Positions 47,596-53,864 of a stretch of DNA of 53,864 nt are shown here, one piece after another. The notes below the pieces were generated by a model. The model was not told the DNA's origin, searched no databases, and was given only the letters and a program-made list of their open reading frames with translations. The stretch spans positions 1 through 53,864 of the forward strand of contig JAIPDO010000024.1 in the NCBI GenBank assembly GCA_021737645.1, in the 5' to 3' direction. The translations under genes and the position numbers were made by a program. The stretch's first letter is position 1. Each line of letters opens with the position of its first letter. Origin of the DNA: Desulfarculaceae bacterium (GTDB lineage: Bacteria; Desulfobacterota; Desulfarculia; Desulfarculales; Desulfarculaceae).

Positions 47596-47624
47596 TTGAC
47601 ACCCACTAAGGGGGAATGTAAAAA
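47596..47624 (+). promoter_or_regulatory. possible promoter of the sigma-54 response regulator gene
   Basis: TTGACA (47596-47601), 17 bases and TAAAAA (47619-47624) precede the ATG at 47647. The -35 sits in TTGACACC, the mirror arm of GGTGTCAA (47561-47568) used in the opposite direction. Confidence 0.5.
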
Positions 47625-47646
47625 ATGGAACAAGCAATGATAGATT

Positions 47647-49053
47647 ATGGGGAAGCCTGACCAGGCGTCTGGACTAAATATCTTGGTTTCCAAAAATCTG
47701 AAAATTTTGGTGATAGACGACGACTTCACCATGCGCGACGCCTGCCGGGAGACCCTCAGGCGGGTGGGGCACGAGGTGGAGATGGCCGAAAACGGCCGCC
47801 AGGGCCTGGCGCTGCTCAGCCGTTGGGCCTACGACGTGGTGCTGTTGGACCTGCGCATGCCCGACATGGACGGGCTCACCGTATTGCGCCATATCCGCGA
47901 ACAGGACCCCGAGGCGGTGGTGATCATCATCAGCGGCCACGGCTCCATCTCCACGGCGGTGCAGGCCATGAAGCTGGGGGCTTTTGATTACGTGGCCAAG
48001 CCCTTCACGCCCGAGGAACTGCGCCAGGCGGTGGACAAGGCCGGGGAAAAGCGGCGGCTGGAGTTGGAGAACGCCTACCTCAAGGCCGAGTTGGAGCGGC
48101 GCACCGCCATGACCAGGCTCATCCACGGCAGCCGGGCCATGGCCAAGGTGATGGAGACCGCCCTCAAGGTGGCCCCCACCGACACCACGGTGATGCTCAC
48201 CGGCGAGTCGGGAACCGGCAAGGGCCTGTTGGCCCGCCTGCTGCACGAGCACTCCAGCCGGGCCGACAACCCTTTCGTGCCGGTGGACTGCTCCACTCTG
48301 GTGCCCACCCTGTTCGAATCCGAACTATTCGGCCACACCAAGGGCTCGTTCACCGGAGCCCAGGACGACAAGATCGGCAAGTTCGAGCTGGCCGGCGGGG
48401 GGTCCCTGTTCTTCGACGAGGTGGGCAACATCAGCCTGGAAATTCAGGCCAAGCTTCTAAAGGCGGTGGAAGAGCGGGCCATCTGCAAGGTGGGCAGCAA
48501 CCGGGTTATCCGAGTGGACACCCGGCTGATCGCCGCCACCAACCAGGACCTGACCCAGGCGGTGGCCGACGGCGCCTTCCGCAAGGATCTTTTCTACCGG
48601 CTCAACGTGGTGCAGATCCACCTGCCTCCCCTCAGGGAGCGGCCCGAGGATGTGTCCATTTTGGCCGAGCATTTTCTGGAGCGCTTCCGCTATCTGGCCC
48701 CCACCCGGGTGCGTGGCTTCACCCCACGGGCCCTGGAGGCCCTGACCAAATATCCTTGGCCGGGCAACGTGCGCGAGTTGGGCAACGCGGTGCAGCGCCT
48801 GGTGGTGCTGGCCAGCAAGCCTCTGATCGACCGCGCCGACCTGGAAGCGGCGGGCACCTGCAAGGTGGAGCGTGGCCAGGGGGGCTCCCTTAGCCTGGCC
48901 GAGGCGGAGCGCCGCCACATTCTGGAGACCCTCAAACGCCTGGGAGGGCGGCGCAGCGACACCGCCGAGGCCCTGGGCATAGACCGCAAGACCCTGCGCA
49001 ACAAAATACGCAAATACGACCTGGATTCCGAACTGACCCTGCTGGCGGGTTAG
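47647..49053 (+). CDS. sigma-54-dependent response regulator (NtrC family)
   Basis: A 468-residue transcription activator. The receiver domain (about 18-130) has acidic residues IDDD near 23-26 and the phosphoacceptor Asp68 in VLLDLRMPD. The AAA+ domain shows Walker A GESGTGKG (186-193), the sigma-54 contact loop as GSFTGA (233-238), Walker B LFFDEVGN and the R-finger region. The C-terminal Fis-type helix-turn-helix (SDTAEALGIDRKTLRNKI) binds DNA. The GAFTGA loop is changed to GSFTGA. No histidine kinase is nearby, so the partner is unknown. The first 15 residues are non-homologous and the true start may be a few codons later. Confidence 0.94.
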   Translation: MGKPDQASGLNILVSKNLKILVIDDDFTMRDACRETLRRVGHEVEMAENGRQGLALLSRWAYDVVLLDLRMPDMDGLTVLRHIREQDPEAVVIIISGHGSISTAVQAMKLGAFDYVAKPFTPEELRQAVDKAGEKRRLELENAYLKAELERRTAMTRLIHGSRAMAKVMETALKVAPTDTTVMLTGESGTGKGLLARLLHEHSSRADNPFVPVDCSTLVPTLFESELFGHTKGSFTGAQDDKIGKFELAGGGSLFFDEVGNISLEIQAKLLKAVEERAICKVGSNRVIRVDTRLIAATNQDLTQAVADGAFRKDLFYRLNVVQIHLPPLRERPEDVSILAEHFLERFRYLAPTRVRGFTPRALEALTKYPWPGNVRELGNAVQRLVVLASKPLIDRADLEAAGTCKVERGQGGSLSLAEAERRHILETLKRLGGRRSDTAEALGIDRKTLRNKIRKYDLDSELTLLAG

Positions 49054-49082
49054 CCCTAGTGAAACTTGTCGGCTAGGCCCGT

Positions 49083-49736
49083 CTATTCGCTGGGCGCCGG
49101 ACGCCCCTGCATCATGGCCCTTCGGAGCAACACGGCCCACTGGGCGAAAGCCTCTTCCACCTGGTCCCAGCGGGTCCACACCTTGGTGAGTTGGGCGATG
49201 CTGCCCTGGTTGCTGATGACCAACTCCCCCTGCACCCGCTTGCTCACGCTGTCGGTGAATTGAGCCTCCACCGCCGCCTCGCCCACGTCCAGGGGAACCA
49301 TGAGCACCGCCGAGCTGACCACGTTCACCGCGGGGCGCACCGGCTTGAGATGCACCAACGCGGCCCTGAGGCGCAGCACTCCGGGAGCGGGGCGCTTGGC
49401 CAGGGGAAAGTTGCCGGCCAGGGCCTTGACGACCATGGAGCGCAGCCGGGCGGCCATCTGCTTGGCCTCGCCCGGTTCCAAACGCTCGCGGGCCTGGGGG
49501 GCGATGCGCACCTGCACCTCGTCGATCAACAGGGCGTGGTAGTCCTGCCAGTTGACCCCTTTATTCTCCCACCAGTAGAGCCCGTCCACGTCGGGGTCTG
49601 GGGTCAGGGCCTGGTAGTTGCTCAAAAAGCCCGAAGGGGGCACCTTGGGAGGCGTGCCGCATCCCGCGGACCATAGCAGGGCGAGGCTCAGGGCCAGGGC
49701 CAAGGCCGCCGTCCGCCAAAAAATTTTTCCTCTCAT
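49083..49736 (-). CDS. DUF3313-like lipoprotein
   Basis: An exported lipoprotein of 217 residues, function unknown. ATG 49736 is chosen because AGGGGTG lies just upstream and the protein then begins with a lipoprotein signal (MRGKIFWRTAALALALSLAL and lipobox WSAGC). The open frame reaches 49823 but adds 29 unlikely residues. The mature sequence opens GFLSNYQALTPDPDVDGLYW, then NWQDYHALLIDEVQVR, which matches the DUF3313 pattern. It lies convergent to the regulator gene (29 bases) and divergent from the NUDIX gene. Confidence 0.75.
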   Translation of the reverse strand: MRGKIFWRTAALALALSLALLWSAGCGTPPKVPPSGFLSNYQALTPDPDVDGLYWWENKGVNWQDYHALLIDEVQVRIAPQARERLEPGEAKQMAARLRSMVVKALAGNFPLAKRPAPGVLRLRAALVHLKPVRPAVNVVSSAVLMVPLDVGEAAVEAQFTDSVSKRVQGELVISNQGSIAQLTKVWTRWDQVEEAFAQWAVLLRRAMMQGRPAPSE

Positions 49737-49864
49737 GATCACCCCTTTTTTGCGTCTCAACATGGTGCCACTCCCTCTCCCTTGGGTCAAGCCGGGCCGG
49801 GGGGGCGGTTTTTGTGTGCCCAAGGTCTTTCCCCCAAGGCGGCCGTGGGGTAATGTGATGGCTT

Positions 49865-50482
49865 ATGGCTTCACAGTTCACCCATAGACAGCAAGCGGTG
49901 GGCCAAGCCCTGTGCCGGGCCCTGGAGAGCCACCGGCCCGGCCGGGAGCGCCTGGAACAGGTGCGCCCCGCCGCGGTGCTCATGCCCCTGTGGGACGACG
50001 GCAAGCGGGTCCAGGTGGTGTTCACCAAACGCACCGAGACCCTGCCCTCCCACGCGGGCCAGATCTCCTTTCCCGGCGGCATGGTGGACCCCGAAGACGC
50101 GGACCACAAGGCCACCGCCCTGCGCGAGACCCACGAGGAGGTGGGGGTGCCCCCGGAAGAGGTGGAGCTGATATCGCGCCTGGATCAGGTGGTCACGGTC
50201 ACCGGATTTTTGGTCACCCCCTACCTGGGGCTCATGGACCCGGCGGCGCGCTTCAGGCCCAACCCGGTGGAGGTGGAGCGCCTGGTGCTGGTGCCCATGT
50301 CGCGGCTGTTGGACCAGAGCAACTACCAAACCGTGGACATGACTTGGGAGGGCATGCCGCTGCGGCAGATCGCCTTGTACCAAGACCAGGACATGATTTG
50401 GGGGGCCACCATGCGCATCCTGCTCAACTTTCTGGAGGCGGTGGGGCCTGCGGCCGGCCAAATAGCCGAGCTGGCCGGATAA
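49865..50482 (+). CDS. NUDIX hydrolase, coenzyme A pyrophosphatase-like
   Basis: A 205-residue hydrolase resembling the CoA-type NUDIX enzymes (NudL/YeaB), which split CoA to phosphopantetheine and adenosine 3',5'-bisphosphate. The CoA-specific segment reads TETLPSHAGQISFPGG and runs directly into the NUDIX box GGMVDPEDADHKATALRETH with EEVG, which carries the metal-binding glutamates. The C-terminal strands (VEVERLVLVPMSRLLD) fit. Substrate is inferred only. Confidence 0.88.
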   Translation: MASQFTHRQQAVGQALCRALESHRPGRERLEQVRPAAVLMPLWDDGKRVQVVFTKRTETLPSHAGQISFPGGMVDPEDADHKATALRETHEEVGVPPEEVELISRLDQVVTVTGFLVTPYLGLMDPAARFRPNPVEVERLVLVPMSRLLDQSNYQTVDMTWEGMPLRQIALYQDQDMIWGATMRILLNFLEAVGPAAGQIAELAG

Positions 50483-50489
50483 AAAGGGC

Positions 50490-50518
50490 TGGACAGAACA
50501 AAGGCCCTACGGTAGACA
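50490..50518 (+). promoter_or_regulatory. possible promoter of tRNA-Pro
   Basis: TGGACA (50490-50495), 17 bases and TAGACA (50513-50518). The layout, including the TAGA-type -10, mirrors the tRNA-Val promoter at 24574, and the start would fall about 6 bases before the tRNA. Confidence 0.42.
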
Positions 50519-50530
50519 AGTACACCCAGT

Positions 50531-50607
50531 CGGGACGTGGCTCAGCATGGTAGAGCACTGCGTTCGGGACGCAGGGGTCGCTGGTTCAAATCCAGTCGTC
50601 CCGACCA
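50531..50607 (+). tRNA. tRNA-Pro (anticodon CGG)
   Basis: Cloverleaf of 77 bases with encoded CCA. Acceptor CGGGACG/CGTCCCG, anticodon stem CTGCG/CGCAG, loop TTCGGGA with anticodon CGG, T arm with GGTTCAAAT, discriminator A. Confidence 0.95.
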
Positions 50608-50620
50608 ATTAAAAGACCGC

Positions 50621-50660
50621 AAGTCAGGGGCTCCCATTCGGGGGTCCCTGACTTATTTAG
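50621..50660 (+). terminator. intrinsic terminator after tRNA-Pro
   Basis: AAGTCAGGG pairs with CCCTGACTT (50621-50629 with 50646-50654) with further pairing inside (CCC/GGG) around ATTC. TATTTAG follows as a short U-rich end. Confidence 0.65.
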
Positions 50661-50725
50661 GCCCGCCCGCGCCCGCCGCTGAAAATCCATCGATCACGGC
50701 TTTTTTCATGTTTTTTCCCGCCCCC

Positions 50726-50750
50726 GCCCGGGCCGGTACTGGGCCCGGGC
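50726..50750. other. GC-rich perfect hairpin upstream of porin 1
   Basis: GCCCGGGCC (50726-50734) and GGCCCGGGC (50742-50750) form a 9-bp stem with a 7-base loop. No U-tract follows in either direction, so it is not an obvious terminator. It opens the 445-base spacer 50608-51052, which otherwise holds the terminator, the palindrome at 50799, a possible 12-codon frame and an A/T-rich block. Confidence 0.45.
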
Positions 50751-50798
50751 CGGACCGGTTTACACCCCTGAAGCGCAACCATATGATCTTGTTCATCA

Positions 50799-50814
50799 AC
50801 GGCAATATTGCCGT
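50799..50814. promoter_or_regulatory. perfect 16-bp palindrome, operator-like
   Basis: ACGGCAATATTGCCGT is its own reverse complement. Its last T starts TATAAA (50814-50819), a candidate -10; a weak TTGTTC (50789) lies 19 bases upstream of it. A regulator bound here would cover the spacer between them. It is 239 bases before the porin ATG. Confidence 0.4.
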
Positions 50815-50834
50815 ATAAAAGGAGGCATTACGAA

Positions 50835-50873
50835 ATGTTACATGGCATACGTTTGTATTGCTATTTAGTTTAA
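50835..50873 (+). CDS. possible 12-residue leader peptide
   Basis: A strong AAAGGAGG (50818-50825) lies nine bases before ATG at 50835. The frame encodes MLHGIRLYCYLV and stops at TAA. It is far too short to judge by coding bias. If translated it would be an upstream frame in the porin 1 mRNA. Confidence 0.22.
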   Translation: MLHGIRLYCYLV

Positions 50874-50981
50874 CCGACCGTTATTTTTTACTTTAAAGTT
50901 TTTACAGCGGATCAACATCCGGAACGGCCGGTCGGCAAAAAGGCAGGGGTGAGCCTGGACACCCTCCGGCCGGAAAAGGTG

Positions 50982-51017
50982 GCGCTTGGGGTCAAGAGAA
51001 ATCAAATGGCCAAGCGC
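50982..51017 (+). other. hairpin in the porin 1 5' leader
   Basis: GCGCTTGG (50982-50989) and CCAAGCGC (51010-51017) form a perfect 8-bp stem with a 20-base loop, ending 35 bases before the porin ATG. It may stabilise the mRNA 5' end or control access to the ribosome site AGGAG (51037-51041). Confidence 0.4.
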
Positions 51018-51052
51018 GCTGCTTATAATTTTTATCAGGAGAACAAGGCACA

Positions 51053-52183
51053 ATGAAAAGGCTAGTTATCATAGCTGTGGCGGCTGTGATGGCACTGTCC
51101 GTGGCCATCCCGGCCCTGGCGGTGGAACCGTCTACCTACACCTTCGACATGGCCGCTCGTATGCTGACCGACATCGGTTGGCAGTCCAAGAGCGAAGAAC
51201 TCACCAAAAACCAGAGCAGCGAAGTCGGCACTTGGTTTGTGAACATGCCTGGCCACAGCTACCTGCGCGCCCGCTTCTACAGCGTGGACAAAAACGTGGG
51301 TGGCCGTATTGAGCTGGGCCTCGCCAGCTTGCAGCCCGAAGCCACCGTGAGCCTGCGTTATGCTTACGGCTACTGGCGAGTGGGCAAGTGCCGCATCCTG
51401 GCCGGGCAGACCGACAACTGGTTCGGTTCCCTGGCCTACCACGTACAACAGTACGTGGGCCTGAACGAGAACTCTCACCTGCTTATGTTCGGTTGGGGCT
51501 TCGTGTGGCCGCACCGTGTACCCCAGGTGCAGTTCACCTACAACACCGACACCTGGGGCGTGCAGTTCGCAGTTGAAGAGCCCCGCAACAAGGGTACTTG
51601 GGGCGGCGCCGCCAACGTGGACACCACCTTTATGCTCCCCCGCCTGAGCTTGACCTTCATGTTCAAGTACGGCGCTTTCATGACCCACCCCGGCATCCTG
51701 TTCGTCAAACACGACTATGAGGCAGGCAACACCGGCGCCGCCGATGAGTCCTGGGACACCCTGGCCATCGTGCTGCCCATCAAGTTCACCGCCGGTGCCT
51801 TCACTCTGAAATTCCAGGGTCACTGGGGCAAAAACTTCGCGACCGAGATTCCCTTCTACTCCACCACCTGGACCGGCCCGGTCCTGAACGGCTCCAACGT
51901 CGAAGACACCACTGTTTGGGGTGCCGTGCTCGCCGGCGAGTACAAAATCGGCAAGATCCTGCTTACCGGTGGTATGGGCTACGAGAACTGGTCCAACGAC
52001 ACTTGGGTAACCAACGACGAGATCACCCGTTGGGGTGCCTTCATCGCGGTGCCCTACCAGTTCACCAAGAACTTCGGTGTGCACCCCGAGTTCAGCTACT
52101 ACAAGTACGGCGACAACCCCAACACCGGCAACGACATGGGCAACGAGTGGTTGCTGGGCGTGCAGTTCCGCTTCGTCTTCTAA
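51053..52183 (+). CDS. outer-membrane porin-like beta-barrel protein 1
   Basis: A 376-residue exported protein predicted to form an outer-membrane channel. A 23-residue signal peptide ends in PALA. The mature chain is rich in aromatic strands alternating every second residue (WGVQFAVEE, LSLTFMFKYGAFM, FTLKFQGHWGKNF) and ends in LLGVQFRFVF, a beta-signal with terminal Phe. A single Cys occurs in GKCRIL. No family name is recognised with confidence. It is preceded by AGGAG and a structured leader and followed by a strong terminator, so it is monocistronic. Porin 2 downstream is a close paralogue. Codon use is clean and strongly biased, as for an abundant protein. Confidence 0.8.
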   Translation: MKRLVIIAVAAVMALSVAIPALAVEPSTYTFDMAARMLTDIGWQSKSEELTKNQSSEVGTWFVNMPGHSYLRARFYSVDKNVGGRIELGLASLQPEATVSLRYAYGYWRVGKCRILAGQTDNWFGSLAYHVQQYVGLNENSHLLMFGWGFVWPHRVPQVQFTYNTDTWGVQFAVEEPRNKGTWGGAANVDTTFMLPRLSLTFMFKYGAFMTHPGILFVKHDYEAGNTGAADESWDTLAIVLPIKFTAGAFTLKFQGHWGKNFATEIPFYSTTWTGPVLNGSNVEDTTVWGAVLAGEYKIGKILLTGGMGYENWSNDTWVTNDEITRWGAFIAVPYQFTKNFGVHPEFSYYKYGDNPNTGNDMGNEWLLGVQFRFVF

Positions 52184-52213
52184 GACGAATCTGAACGCTT
52201 AAAAAATCACCCC

Positions 52214-52250
52214 AAGGAGGCCGGGGCCCAGCGCCCTGGCCTCCTTTTTT
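52214..52250 (+). terminator. intrinsic terminator of porin 1
   Basis: AAGGAGGCC (52214-52222) pairs with GGCCTCCTT (52238-52246); five further pairs inside (GGGGC/GCCCT with one G-U) surround a CCAGC loop. The run TTTTTT follows. It is a textbook structure 31 bases after the stop. Confidence 0.88.
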
Positions 52251-52309
52251 GTGTCCGCATCCGCGCCCGCGCCCCTTCCCGGCTGGAGAGGCCGATTCGC
52301 AGCCAGCCG

Positions 52310-52480
52310 CCCTACTTTTTGTTTATCTTGTAAATTATTTTAATTGCCAACTAAACCAAAAACTCTTTTTATTCACAATACTTGCGGCGTTAGAGTTTAA
52401 TACATTGTTTTTACGCTATAAATAATTTCATATTTTCCCTTGATTTTTGAATTTTTTGGGGGATTAATTGAAGCAGTATT
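52310..52480. other. strongly AT-rich promoter block of porin 2
   Basis: This is the most AT-rich stretch in the window, in sharp contrast to the GC-rich surroundings. The spacer 52184-52606 has no gene. It contains this block, a dyad at 52480 and two leader stems, GGCCT/AGGCC (52513-52517 with 52531-52535) and AGCGCCC/GGGCGCT (52543-52549 with 52569-52575). The block may hold UP-element-like or nucleoid-protein sites. Confidence 0.55.
52440..52468 (+). promoter_or_regulatory. possible porin 2 promoter
   Basis: TTGATT (52440-52445), 17 bases and ATTAAT (52463-52468). The predicted start near 52475 would place the palindrome 52480-52502 just downstream, and the leader would be about 130 bases. 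TTGTTT upstream with TATAAAT nearby is another candidate. Confidence 0.32.
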
Positions 52481-52502
52481 TTAGTATAGCGGCTATACTA
52501 AA
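52480..52502. promoter_or_regulatory. perfect inverted repeat, operator-like
   Basis: TTTAGTATAG and CTATACTAAA are perfect reverse complements separated by CGG, making a 23-base dyad 104 bases before the porin 2 ATG. There is no U-tract after it, and the arms are AT-rich, so a dimeric regulator site is more likely than a terminator. Confidence 0.5.
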
Positions 52503-52606
52503 CCTACTTGATGGCCTTGCTCGGCAAACGAGGCCGTTGGCAAGCGCCCTCCCTGAGTTAACGCGGTGGGGCGCTCAGTGAACAGGAGACAACAGGAGAA
52601 AACGAC

Positions 52607-53740
52607 ATGAAGAAGCTATTCACGATTTTGGTGGCGGTGGCGGCCATTTTGGCCATATCCGTCCCGGCCATGGCGGTGTCGCCATCGACCTACACCTTTG
52701 AGATGGCCGCCCGTATGTTGACCGACATCGGCTGGAGCCAAAAAAGCCAAGAACTCACCAAAAACCAGAGCAGCGATGTGGGGACCTGGTTCACCAACCT
52801 GGCCGGCCACAGCTACCTGCGCGCCCGCTTTTTCAGCGTGGACAAAAACGTGGGTGGCCGCATTGAGATCGGCCTAAAGAGCCTGCAGCCTTCGGCCACG
52901 GTAAGTCTTCGTTATGCTTATGGCTACTGGCGCGTGGGCAAGTGCCGCATCCTGGCCGGTCAAACCGACAACTGGTTCGGCTCCACGGCCTATGCGCCCA
53001 AGCAATACGTGGGTCTTAACCTGGACAACTCTCACCTGTTGATGTTCGGCTGGGGCTACACCTGGTCCGCCCGTGTGCCGCAGGTGCAGTTCACCTACAA
53101 CACCGACAAGTGGGGCGTGCAGTTCGCCCTGGAAGAGCCCCGCAACAAGAGCACCTTGGACGGCGCCACCGACGTGGACAGCAGCTTCATCATGCCCCGC
53201 ATGAGCTTGACCTTCATGGTCAAGTACGGCGCCTTCATGAGCACCCCCGGCGTGCTCTACGTCAAGCACGGTTATGAGGCCGGCGACACCGGCGCATCCG
53301 ACGAGTCCTGGGACACCCTGGCCGTCGTGCTGCCTATCAAGTTCACTTCCGGCGCCTTCACCCTGAAGTTCCAGGGCCACTACGGCAAGAACTTCGCGAC
53401 TGAGATGCCCTTCTACGACACCAAGTGGACCAAGCCGGTGCTCAACGGCTCCGAGGTCGAAGACACCATCATCTACGGCGGCCTGCTGGCCGGCGAATAT
53501 TTGATCGGCAAGTTGATGATCACCGGTGGCTTTGGTTATGAGAACTGGTCCAACGACACCTGGACCGTCGAGGACGAGATTACCCGTTGGGGTGCTTTCG
53601 TGGCGGTGCCCTACCAGTTCACCAAGAACTTCGGCATCCACCCTGAACTCGCCTACTATAAGTACGGCGATAACCCCAACACCGGCGACGAGATGGGCAA
53701 CGAGTGGTTGCTGGGCGTTCAGTTCCGCTTCATCTTCTAA
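52607..53740 (+). CDS. outer-membrane porin-like beta-barrel protein 2
   Basis: A 377-residue paralogue of the preceding gene. A signal peptide (MKKLFTILVAVAAILAISVP, ending AMA) is followed by a mature chain that aligns end to end with porin 1 with one extra residue near position 138. Strands, the single GKCRIL cysteine and the final RFIF are all conserved. Differences cluster in short segments such as STAYAPKQYVGLNLDNS and the NKSTLDGATDVD loop, as expected for surface loops. Two AGGAG-type sites precede the ATG, of which AGGAG about nine bases upstream is best placed. It has its own promoter region and terminator. Confidence 0.8.
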   Translation: MKKLFTILVAVAAILAISVPAMAVSPSTYTFEMAARMLTDIGWSQKSQELTKNQSSDVGTWFTNLAGHSYLRARFFSVDKNVGGRIEIGLKSLQPSATVSLRYAYGYWRVGKCRILAGQTDNWFGSTAYAPKQYVGLNLDNSHLLMFGWGYTWSARVPQVQFTYNTDKWGVQFALEEPRNKSTLDGATDVDSSFIMPRMSLTFMVKYGAFMSTPGVLYVKHGYEAGDTGASDESWDTLAVVLPIKFTSGAFTLKFQGHYGKNFATEMPFYDTKWTKPVLNGSEVEDTIIYGGLLAGEYLIGKLMITGGFGYENWSNDTWTVEDEITRWGAFVAVPYQFTKNFGIHPELAYYKYGDNPNTGDEMGNEWLLGVQFRFIF

Positions 53741-53770
53741 GACGGACACATCCTACTGAACGTAGCAACA

Positions 53771-53810
53771 AGGTCGGACGGGGCAAAGAGCCCCGGCCGA
53801 CCTCTGTAAT
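53771..53810 (+). terminator. probable terminator of porin 2
   Basis: AGGTCGG (53771-53777) pairs with CCGACCT (53797-53803); GGGGC/GCCCC pair inside around AAAGA. Only a weak U-rich end (CTGTAATT) follows. The remaining 54 bases of the window show nothing recognisable. Confidence 0.6.
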
Positions 53811-53864
53811 TGGCGCGGCGCCGGGTCAGGCCTGCGTGGGCAAGGCCAGGGGCAGCCAGCCGCC

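Noticed and set aside
50783-50818. 12-codon ATG...TAA (MILFINGNIAV) over the porin 1 palindrome
   Set aside because: No ribosome site; its end coincides with the palindrome, which explains the sequence better.
51024-51029. TATAAT directly before porin 1
   Set aside because: No acceptable -35 at 16-19 bases, and the start would leave under 20 bases before the ATG while ignoring the leader hairpin.
50865-51053. 62-codon minus-strand open frame upstream of porin 1
   Set aside because: Lies in the porin leader, is antisense to its transcription, and has no convincing ribosome site or homology.

Overview
The window is a GC-rich (about two thirds G+C), densely packed bacterial chromosome segment carrying almost only core and envelope genes. 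An outer membrane with LPS transport (lptD), TamA/TamB, heptose synthesis (gmhA) and beta-barrel porins marks a Gram-negative. The hemC-cobA/hemD fusion, the sigma-54 response regulator and the general gene style suggest a Deltaproteobacterium (Desulfobacterota, perhaps near Desulfarculales). That placement is inference: there is no rRNA gene here. No CRISPR array, prophage, transposase or plasmid function was seen.

Layout. (1) 1-5573: a peptidoglycan-recycling neighbourhood, with mpl (5' truncated), nagZ plus an unknown lipoprotein on the minus strand, and a divergent murU-amgK pair. (2) 5573-9769: der, gmhA coupled to an uncharacterised conserved gene, an FmdB-type zinc ribbon and hemC. (3) 9766-17008: a run of overlapping or abutting genes, cobA/hemD, a UvrD/PcrA-type helicase, folC and lptD. 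(4) 17041-19950: a strong promoter, rplM-rpsI, a terminator, then argC-truA. (5) 19947-20555: palindromic repeats and one tiny gene. (6) 20556-24566: mutL-miaA and a secreted protein. (7) 24574-31701: tRNA-Val, then thrS-infC-rpmI-rplT-pheS-pheT-merR, a translation operon in which infC appears to start with ATA inside the thrS stop. (8) 31702-32135: a second repeat-rich spacer. (9) 32136-39447: a minus-strand cluster (phosphotransferase/ATPase fusion, adenine deaminase, a 600-residue orphan, a YihY protein with a C-terminal helical region, a methyltransferase). (10) 39557-45222: tamA-tamB. (11) 45236-50482: a kinase-BON fusion, pncB, an orphan sigma-54 regulator, a DUF3313-like lipoprotein and a NUDIX hydrolase. 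(12) 50531-53864: tRNA-Pro and two tandem paralogous porins, each behind a long AT-rich, palindrome-rich leader.

How the genes work together. NagZ, AmgK, MurU and Mpl are four steps of the route that returns wall fragments to UDP-MurNAc-peptide while bypassing early MurA/MurB synthesis. Finding them side by side makes the lipoprotein coupled to nagZ a candidate accessory factor. HemC and CobA/HemD take porphobilinogen to uroporphyrinogen III and precorrin-2 for heme or siroheme/cobalamin. LptD, TamA/TamB and the porins serve the outer membrane. The least explained items are the DHS-like protein coupled to gmhA, the 600-residue orphan, the two porin leaders, and two families of dispersed palindromic repeats confined to gene borders.
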